Source: Bacteroidales bacterium (GTDB lineage: Bacteria; Bacteroidota; Bacteroidia; Bacteroidales; UBA10428). Taken from it: a DNA stretch of 50,101 bases. The notes beneath the pieces are model-generated. The model did not search any database. It saw nothing but the letters and a program-made list of their open reading frames with translations, and was not told where the DNA came from. Below, piece after piece: positions 44,852 through 50,101 of this stretch. The position numbers and the translations under genes were made by a program. The stretch covers positions 1 to 50,101 of the forward strand of contig JAFGQO010000098.1 in NCBI GenBank assembly GCA_016935615.1, read 5' to 3'. The first letter of the stretch is position 1. Every line of letters begins with the position of its first letter.

Positions 44852-45109
44852 ATGAATACAACAATGAACATTAAAATTTTAGGAACAGGTTGTGTCAGGT
44901 GTAAAGAACTTGAGCGCACTGCCAAAAAGGCCATAGAGGAATTAGGAATAGATGCTACCATTGAAAAGGTTGAAGATATTCAAAAAATTGTGGAGTACGG
45001 AATTATGCGAACTCCGGGCTTAGTGATAAATGAGAAGGTCGTTTTATCAGGCCGGAATCCAAAACCAAATGAGCTAAAAACATTACTAACAAAATTTAGT
45101 AGAAAATGA
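44852..45109 (+). CDS. arsE: ArsE-like small thioredoxin-fold protein
   Basis: An 85-residue single-domain thioredoxin/glutaredoxin-like protein of the small redox disulfide family. The active site is GTGCVRCKELE (C14, C17), the cis-Pro region MRTPGLVIN. Genes of this type stand before arsF and arsG in arsEFG operons, where ArsE and ArsF have been linked to reduction of nitroaromatic arsenicals. It overlaps arsF by 4 bp (ATGA). Assignment as ArsE rests on this context as much as on sequence. Confidence 0.8.
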   Translation: MNTTMNIKILGTGCVRCKELERTAKKAIEELGIDATIEKVEDIQKIVEYGIMRTPGLVINEKVVLSGRNPKPNELKTLLTKFSRK

Positions 45110-45516
45110 AAACGATTCAAATTCTTCTGGCAGTAGCAATAGCCTCCGGCATTTTTGATTCTTGCAATGCCCAAGCTGACAAAAATGATCAATCTGACAA
45201 AGTAGCTAAACCTGAAAAGGTTGAAGTATTTTATTTTCATTTTACACGTAGATGCGCTACCTGCAAAGCTGTGGAAAGCGTTTCGAAAGATGCTATAAGA
45301 GAATTGTATGGTGAACAGGTAGGTTTTGAAGAGTATAACCTTGATGAAGCATCCGGAAAAGCAAAAGGGGGTCAGCTTGGAATTTCAGGACAAACCTTAT
45401 TGATAATTGCCGGAGATACCAAAATTGATATTACCAACGAAGGATTTATGAATGCACGGAGCAATCCTGAAAAACTAAAACAGATCATTAAAGAAAAGAT
45501 TGACCCGCTTTTGTAA
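45106..45516 (+). CDS. arsF: ArsF-like exported thioredoxin-fold protein
   Basis: A 136-residue protein with an N-terminal signal (about residues 1-22, possible lipid-modified C20 at FDSCNAQ). The following thioredoxin-like domain has FHFTRRCATCKAVESVSKDA (C50, C53). The length and HFTRRCATC motif match the family named nitrophenyl compound nitroreductase subunit ArsF. It would act on the outer face of the cytoplasmic membrane. It overlaps arsE by 4 bp and arsG by 1 bp. Confidence 0.85.
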   Translation: MKTIQILLAVAIASGIFDSCNAQADKNDQSDKVAKPEKVEVFYFHFTRRCATCKAVESVSKDAIRELYGEQVGFEEYNLDEASGKAKGGQLGISGQTLLIIAGDTKIDITNEGFMNARSNPEKLKQIIKEKIDPLL

Positions 45517-46220
45517 TGGACGAATTATTAGGCTCAATATATTCTAATACTTCAGTTCCGGTTTGGACAGCATTTATTTTAGGTCTTATGACTGCTATAA
45601 GTCCCTGCCCGTTAGCAACAAATATCACTGCAATGGGTTTTATCAGTAAAGACATCAGCGATAAGAACAGGGTATTATTCAATGGCATCGTTTATACTAT
45701 TGGCCGGGCATTTTCATATACTTTTCTGGCCTTCATTTTATTTATTGGTGTTGATCGGTTTAAAATATCAGGTTTTTTCCAACAATATGGCGAAAAATTT
45801 TTTGGTCCTGTATTGTTGATAATCGGGGTAATGATGCTGGGAATCTTTTCGATCAGTTTTCCCGGATTAAACAGATTAACTGATAGATTTCAGAATAAAA
45901 AGAGCCATACTTATTGGAGTGTATTCTTACTAGGGGTATTATTTGCATTGGCCTTTTGTCCGTATAGCGGAGTACTCTATTTCGGACTGCTCATTCCGAT
46001 GACCATTCAAAGTGCTTCAGGCTTATACCTGCCTTTGGTATTTGCTATAGCCACCGGAATTCCTGTGGTTGTATTTGCATGGTTGCTGGCATATACTGTT
46101 TCAGGAGTAAGCAGGTTATACAACAGACTGAAAATTATTGAATTTTGGTTTCGCAGGAGTATTGCGGTAATATTCATCGGAGTAGGATTATTTTATACCA
46201 TAATCATCTGGATCAGGTAA
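45516..46220 (+). CDS. arsG: ArsG-like efflux permease (DsbD/CcdA-like membrane protein)
   Basis: A 234-residue protein with about six helices, of the CcdA/DsbD transmembrane-domain type. The paired cysteine motifs are ISPCPLATNI (C31) in the first helix and LAFCPYSGVLYFG in the fourth. ArsG proteins were described as exporters of trivalent aromatic arsenicals. The CcdA-like Cys pair makes electron transfer to ArsF an alternative or additional role. It overlaps arsF by 1 bp. Confidence 0.85.
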   Translation: MDELLGSIYSNTSVPVWTAFILGLMTAISPCPLATNITAMGFISKDISDKNRVLFNGIVYTIGRAFSYTFLAFILFIGVDRFKISGFFQQYGEKFFGPVLLIIGVMMLGIFSISFPGLNRLTDRFQNKKSHTYWSVFLLGVLFALAFCPYSGVLYFGLLIPMTIQSASGLYLPLVFAIATGIPVVVFAWLLAYTVSGVSRLYNRLKIIEFWFRRSIAVIFIGVGLFYTIIIWIR

Positions 46221-46262
46221 TCAGAAGAAATTAATCAGAGATTAACAACACAAAGATCGGAC

Positions 46263-47282
46263 ATGTCGGCAAAAGGAATCATAACATTACTATTGCTTCT
46301 GGGATTTTGGATTGTATCCTTCATTCACCTTCAGGTATTTGCAGACTTTATTATAGACAAAATTCTGAATTTGGAACAGGGGGAGCATATGACGGAATCC
46401 ATTCGGTTTTTCATTTTCGAAACGCCAAAAGTATTATTGTTATTGGTGTTAATTATTTTTATTGTTGGGATTATACGTTCTTATTTTTCACCGGAAAAAA
46501 CACGGAAGGCTTTAGAGGGAAAACCTTTGTTTACCGGTAATCTGATGGCTTCCATATTGGGAATTGTCACTCCATTTTGCTCGTGTTCGGCAATTCCTTT
46601 GTTTCTGGGATTTGTTGAGGCAGGGATCCCCATTGGTGTAACATTCTCATTTTTAATAGCTGCTCCTATGATCAATGAAGTCGCTTTAGTGCTTCTGGCA
46701 GGATTATTTGGTTGGAAAGTTGCCCTGATATACATATCGACCGGACTTATTATTGCCACTTTTTCAGGGTATATACTGGAAAAACTAAAACTTCAGAAAT
46801 ATGTGGCTGATTGGGTTTTTCAGATTCAATCGAATCAGGAATCAGTTAGGAATGAAAAACTAAACTTTGAACAGAGAATTCATTCAGGGTTTGAATCAGT
46901 TAGAGAAATAGTAAGAAAGATCTGGATATATATTGTTGTCGGTATAGCTATTGGAGCAGGTGTGCATGGATACATACCAGATGATTACCTGGCTGATGTA
47001 CTGGGAAGTCAGAACTGGTATTCCGTCCTTCTTGCCATAGTTGTTGGTATACCTCTTTATTCAAATGCAGCCGGAATTGTCCCTATTGTGAGTGTGCTTA
47101 TTGAAAAAGGAGTCTCTTTGGGTACTGCCCTGGCATTTATGATGTCTGTTATCGGGCTATCACTACCTGAAATGATCATTTTAAAGAAAGTACTGAAGTG
47201 GCAACTAATAAGCATTTTTATTGCAGTAGTTGCCATAGGGATTGTTCTTGTTGGGTATGTGTTTAATATGATCATAATTTGA
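46263..47282 (+). CDS. arsP: ArsP/COG0701 family permease
   Basis: A 339-residue permease with about eight helices. The signature TPFCSCSAIPLFLGF (C106, C108) and the mirrored SFLIAAPMINEVALVLLAG are diagnostic of the COG0701/DUF318 family, which includes ArsP, an exporter of trivalent methyl- and aromatic arsenicals. Related members export copper or zinc, but the ars context favours organoarsenicals. A 42-bp gap precedes it and a 4-bp gap follows before arsC. Confidence 0.85.
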   Translation: MSAKGIITLLLLLGFWIVSFIHLQVFADFIIDKILNLEQGEHMTESIRFFIFETPKVLLLLVLIIFIVGIIRSYFSPEKTRKALEGKPLFTGNLMASILGIVTPFCSCSAIPLFLGFVEAGIPIGVTFSFLIAAPMINEVALVLLAGLFGWKVALIYISTGLIIATFSGYILEKLKLQKYVADWVFQIQSNQESVRNEKLNFEQRIHSGFESVREIVRKIWIYIVVGIAIGAGVHGYIPDDYLADVLGSQNWYSVLLAIVVGIPLYSNAAGIVPIVSVLIEKGVSLGTALAFMMSVIGLSLPEMIILKKVLKWQLISIFIAVVAIGIVLVGYVFNMIII

Positions 47283-47286
47283 AAAG

Positions 47287-47715
47287 ATGAAAATTCTAAT
47301 TCTTTGTACGGGGAATAGTTGTCGCAGCCAGATGGCACATGGCTTTTTGGAATCGTTTAACAAAAACATCATCGTCTGTTCAGCAGGTACGAAAGCTTCG
47401 GGGAAACTGAACGAAAATGCTGTTTGGGTGATGAAGGAAATTGGGATAGATATCAGTCACCATACTTCTGATCCTGTAGATAAATATCTTGACGAAGAAT
47501 GGGATTATGTGATCACAGTTTGCGGAGACGCAAATGAGGTTTGTCCTGTATTTTCGGGCAGAGTAAAAAACCGTTTGCATATTGGATTTGATGATCCGTC
47601 ACAAGCTGTCGGATCAGAAGAATTCATGATGAGCGAATTTCACAGGGTTCGTGATGAAATAAAAAATGCATTCAGTAAATTTTATGATAATACCATTAAA
47701 ACGGAAAATGAATAA
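47287..47715 (+). CDS. arsC: Thioredoxin-coupled arsenate reductase
   Basis: A 142-residue enzyme of the low-molecular-weight tyrosine phosphatase family. The P-loop is CTGNSCRSQMAHG (nucleophile C7, R13). The redox pair is in ITVCGDANEVCPVFSG, two Cys 7 residues apart, like Cys82/Cys89 of S. aureus ArsC. It reduces As(V) to As(III) with thioredoxin. The following HgcA-like fragment overlaps its last 8 bp. Confidence 0.93.
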   Translation: MKILILCTGNSCRSQMAHGFLESFNKNIIVCSAGTKASGKLNENAVWVMKEIGIDISHHTSDPVDKYLDEEWDYVITVCGDANEVCPVFSGRVKNRLHIGFDDPSQAVGSEEFMMSEFHRVRDEIKNAFSKFYDNTIKTENE

Positions 47716-48007
47716 TACAATTCCAACGGTTTTGGTACCTTTGACATCAACAATTCCCCACATTTCAGGCAAACTAGGCTTTAAGGATGTTTTGGGGGCA
47801 ATAAAAGTCCGGTGGGGAATTCGACGCAATTCCTACACTGTTGATCCCGGTTTGTATGCGATAGGAAAACCAGGATTGTTTACCCTAACAATACGGCAAA
47901 GTCACAATCCTATCCCTTCAATCATATCCGGATCTGAAAATCCCGCATCGATAGCTTTTCTCAAATACAATTTTGCATTTTCATGTTCCCCATTCTTTTT
48001 AAAATAG
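47708..48007 (+). pseudogene. N-terminal fragment of an HgcA-like corrinoid protein
   Basis: The ATG lies inside the arsC end (overlap ATGAATAA, 8 bp), so it was an operon gene. The first 56 residues (47708-47875) end with KVRWGIRRNSYTVDPGLYAIGKPG after LGFKDVLGA. In HgcA and related corrinoid proteins this region is followed by a segment like PVLVTANYK and then the NVWCAAGKG-type cobalamin-binding motif. Neither appears. From about 47880 the frame runs into the antisense of the next gene and stops at 48007. It is a truncated gene, without corrinoid-binding or ferredoxin partner domains. The match to HgcA is from memory of the family and needs a search. Confidence 0.7.
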
Positions 48008-49221
48008 AGAGCATAAAAATAAAACATATCCGGATTATCAGGTTCCAAAAGCTTGTATATGGACAACAATTTTTCTGCATTCTTCAGATCATTTGACTGC
48101 AGGGTTTTTTTGCTTATGGAGTAGCACATGATACCAAGAAAAGCCTTTATTCTTTTGTATGCATAATTTCTGTAACGATCTTTGTCTTTATTGATGTTAT
48201 TGTTCAAACTGGAGATCTCGGTTTTCCACCAGGAAAGGTCTTCAGCAAGCAAAGCTTTCATATAGGCGTCTCTCACAGACAACTCAAAACGAATACTTTC
48301 CCGCAAACGATTCAATTCGTTGTTGAATTCCTGACTGTATTCAAGTGAATTTATAAGAGATTGAAAAAGATTCGCATCTGCTTCGCTGTGCAGACGAGCC
48401 ATATTTTTAGCAACGAGCAAGGCGCTCAGGAAATCATGTTTTTTCTTAAGGGTCTCAATTTCGGTTTTCTTATTTTCTGATAGTTTCCGGCCAAGTTCTT
48501 TAAAATCGATACATTTCATATTTACGGCATCTTTATCAAGTATCAAAAATGCGATTGCATTGCTGAGAACATTTGGAGAAGGCCATTCGTGTAATTCTTC
48601 TGACAGCTCGATGAACAAATTTCCCGGAGCCTCTTCAGGCTGAAAAAAATACTGAGCTGTTTCTATAAAATTAAAATCCTGTATACCGGTAATGGCATAA
48701 ACAGGTGCCCGAATAGTAATGATCTGATTTTTTGTAGCAAGAGCTCCACAGGCAATAACTCCATCCACAATGTTTCGTTGACCAAAAGAAAGGACCATAC
48801 GGGCACCACCTGAAAATCCCGCAAGAAAAATAGCACCGTTAGTAGGGTATTTTGATATGACATCATTTTTAAGTATATCGATTTCTTCCAGATAATTCTT
48901 ATAATTGTTTTTCAGAAGATCGGAAGCTACTACTATGCATTTGTATTTTTCGGCAGCCGGAATAAACCGTTGAATAGCAGATTTACCATCTCCATGAGGA
49001 TCAACGATAATAAGCAATGGGAGCCGGGAACAGGATTTTGCATTGCCTGGAATGTAAACCTCATAGGTATGATTGATATTTTCGGAACAAGTATCCTGAA
49101 AGGAAAAAGCTTTATTGGTTTCAATAACATGTCCGTTTTTTGAGCAGGAAAAAAAACCGAGAATAACGAATGAATGGAATAAGAGATAAATCCAATATCG
49201 ATTTGATTTATTAGATTTCAT
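47902..49221 (-). CDS. Lipoprotein with alpha/beta-hydrolase domain and TPR-like tail
   Basis: About 439 residues from the ATG at 49221 (MKSNKSNRYWIYLLFHSF); an ATG at 49236 is possible. The signal ends at a lipobox (ILGFFSCSKNG). A hydrolase-like domain (about 30-225) has LLIIVDPHGDGKSAIQRF and the nucleophile elbow IFLAGFSGGARMVLSF (GFSGG). A helical region and a tetratricopeptide-like end (MFYFYALYFKKNGEHENAKL) follow. The domain resembles PHB-depolymerase/esterase-type proteins. Substrate unknown. Its 3' end adjoins the truncated HgcA-like gene. Confidence 0.75.
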   Translation of the reverse strand: MKSNKSNRYWIYLLFHSFVILGFFSCSKNGHVIETNKAFSFQDTCSENINHTYEVYIPGNAKSCSRLPLLIIVDPHGDGKSAIQRFIPAAEKYKCIVVASDLLKNNYKNYLEEIDILKNDVISKYPTNGAIFLAGFSGGARMVLSFGQRNIVDGVIACGALATKNQIITIRAPVYAITGIQDFNFIETAQYFFQPEEAPGNLFIELSEELHEWPSPNVLSNAIAFLILDKDAVNMKCIDFKELGRKLSENKKTEIETLKKKHDFLSALLVAKNMARLHSEADANLFQSLINSLEYSQEFNNELNRLRESIRFELSVRDAYMKALLAEDLSWWKTEISSLNNNINKDKDRYRNYAYKRIKAFLGIMCYSISKKTLQSNDLKNAEKLLSIYKLLEPDNPDMFYFYALYFKKNGEHENAKLYLRKAIDAGFSDPDMIEGIGL

Positions 49222-49490
49222 GGGGCTGGCAATCATTGGCTTAGTATATGGTGATTTAGTAAAGATAATACAATATGGAATTTATAAATAAAGGTTCATT
49301 TAGATTATTGTTTTTATAGGCCTTATCAAAGCTCATAAATATGGATAGCACATTTTTTGTATCTTGAAGTTCTAATGCAGGCAAAAAGCAAGAAGTTACA
49401 AACAATTCACAATCAAATAATTTGGCAGTCTGAAAACAGTACAAAAGAAAATATCCGGTGGTCAAATCCCTGATCTTATTGTGTTTCTGA

Positions 49491-50081
49491 CTATTTAATT
49501 TTATCCAGGTATTTTGCGAGAGATTTTCCTGCTTTGGCGTACGCTTCGGAAATTCTGTAACCGGTATCGAAATCATAACCCATAGCATCTGAACCCGGGG
49601 ATTTGGTAATTGAAATAACTGCTAACTCTTCATCTCCTTTGATAAAGGTAACATCCAGGTTAATAGAAGCTGGCATACGACTGATCCCCACATTGTATCC
49701 GGGTTCAATAAATATAGTGTGAACATTCATAATAATTTCCGCATTAACCTTCTGTCCTGATTCGATGGATTCGGCATATTTGGAAAACAATTCCTCAAAT
49801 TTGGGTTCAAATCTGTATGTTCGGTCATCAAACCATTTTATTTTCCAGCTGTCACCTGTACCAGGTTCTTTATCATTCATTTCGGTAACTCTTTTGTTGA
49901 TGTAATCTTCTTCATTATCAAATTTACCTACCGCCAAATCGGAGTAGTCATATTCAATTTTAAGTGCTTTAATACCTTTTAAAGTGCTTAATTGTCCTGA
50001 TGTAACTTTTATTTTTTGTCCGTATGCACTGCTTGCGAATAATAAAGCAAAACACACCGGTAATACTTTGTTGATCTTCAT
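49491..50081 (-). CDS. Exported hypothetical protein, 196 residues
   Basis: A signal peptide (MKINKVLPVCFALLFASSAYG) is followed by a soluble domain of mixed strands and helices: LKIEYDYSDLAVGKFDNEED, VNAEIIMNVHTIFIEPGYNV, PASINLDVTFIKGDEEL, and a C-terminal helix YRISEAYAKAGKSLAKYLD. No named family recognised. It resembles small periplasmic proteins found across Bacteroidota. It starts 20 bp from the end of the window. Confidence 0.7.
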   Translation of the reverse strand: MKINKVLPVCFALLFASSAYGQKIKVTSGQLSTLKGIKALKIEYDYSDLAVGKFDNEEDYINKRVTEMNDKEPGTGDSWKIKWFDDRTYRFEPKFEELFSKYAESIESGQKVNAEIIMNVHTIFIEPGYNVGISRMPASINLDVTFIKGDEELAVISITKSPGSDAMGYDFDTGYRISEAYAKAGKSLAKYLDKIK

Positions 50082-50101
50082 AGTTAAAAAATTTTAAAGA
50101 T

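Noticed and set aside
47708-48007. A working mercury-methylation gene
   Set aside because: The cobalamin-binding part, membrane helices and HgcB partner are absent; only the N-terminal region is visible.
49256-49588. 110-residue minus-strand frame overlapping the last gene
   Set aside because: It overlaps the exported protein gene in another frame and is low in recognisable content.
1-50101. CRISPR array, integrated prophage or rRNA operon
   Set aside because: No regularly spaced repeats, cas genes, phage structural genes or rRNA-like sequence were seen.

Overview
The window is chromosomal DNA of a low-GC member of the Bacteroidota, probably Bacteroidales/Marinilabiliales-like. The evidence is a PorZ-type type IX secretion protein with a C-terminal sorting domain, the phylum-typical neighbourhood FtsX - DUF3098 - UppP - TruB - QueA, DUF4271 next to a HemD-like gene, a DUF2723 membrane glycosyltransferase, two SiaC/DUF1987 proteins, weak or absent Shine-Dalgarno sequences, and a TTTG-N19-TTATTTTG promoter of the -33/-7 type. 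No rRNA, intact tRNA, CRISPR array or prophage was seen. The first base lies inside a repeat, so the left edge may be a contig break.

Layout. 1-720: two tandem copies of a unit made of a small GIY-YIG endonuclease gene running into a degenerate tRNA-Asn-like sequence. The second copy carries a 39-bp hairpin insertion in its T-loop and a 156-bp element with 17-bp inverted ends. 1.0-7.2 kb: a TonB-like protein, a class IV aminotransferase, an S41/PDZ protease, D-aminoacyl-tRNA deacylase, DUF4271 and a uroporphyrinogen-III synthase-like protein. 7.2-8.0 kb: an internally deleted IS1182-type element with hairpin ends. 8.0-10.7 kb: a SiaC-family protein, a zinc-ribbon protein and a CrtI-type desaturase. 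10.8-15.4 kb (minus strand): recO overlapping porZ, rdgB, and a tandem universal stress protein. 15.6-20.5 kb (plus strand): ilvE, then ftsX, DUF3098, uppP, truB, queA. 20.5-29.5 kb: an outer-membrane-type protein, DUF2723, polyprenyl synthase, a periplasmic thioredoxin-like protein, carA, a second SiaC and a B3/B4-domain protein. 29.5-33.4 kb (minus strand): a large hybrid histidine kinase and rsgA. 33.5-36.9 kb: xth, a PfkB kinase, an SRPBCC protein and a U32 protein. 36.8-43.6 kb (minus strand): an unknown protein, a 959-residue HEYRH/propeller/barrel protein coupled to a DUF2179 membrane protein, then MATE and EamA transporters. 44.0-47.9 kb: an ACT-domain protein and an arsenic operon. 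47.9-50.1 kb: a hydrolase-like lipoprotein and a small exported protein.

The most interesting part is the arsenic operon: arsR, arsE-, arsF- and arsG-like genes, an ArsP-type permease and arsC. Two operators share the same half-sites and the same 6-bp spacing. The last operon gene overlaps arsC by 8 bp and encodes what looks like the first ~56 residues of an HgcA/CdhD-type corrinoid protein before the similarity stops. This suggests that a corrinoid protein related to the mercury methylation factor was once part of an organoarsenical operon and has been truncated here.

Other themes are cell-envelope supply (UppP, polyprenyl synthase, FtsX, DUF2723), translation quality control (Dtd, B3/B4 protein, QueA, TruB, RsgA, U32) and small mobile hairpins (495-533, 5106-5134, 43690-43850) that interrupt non-coding and tRNA-like DNA.
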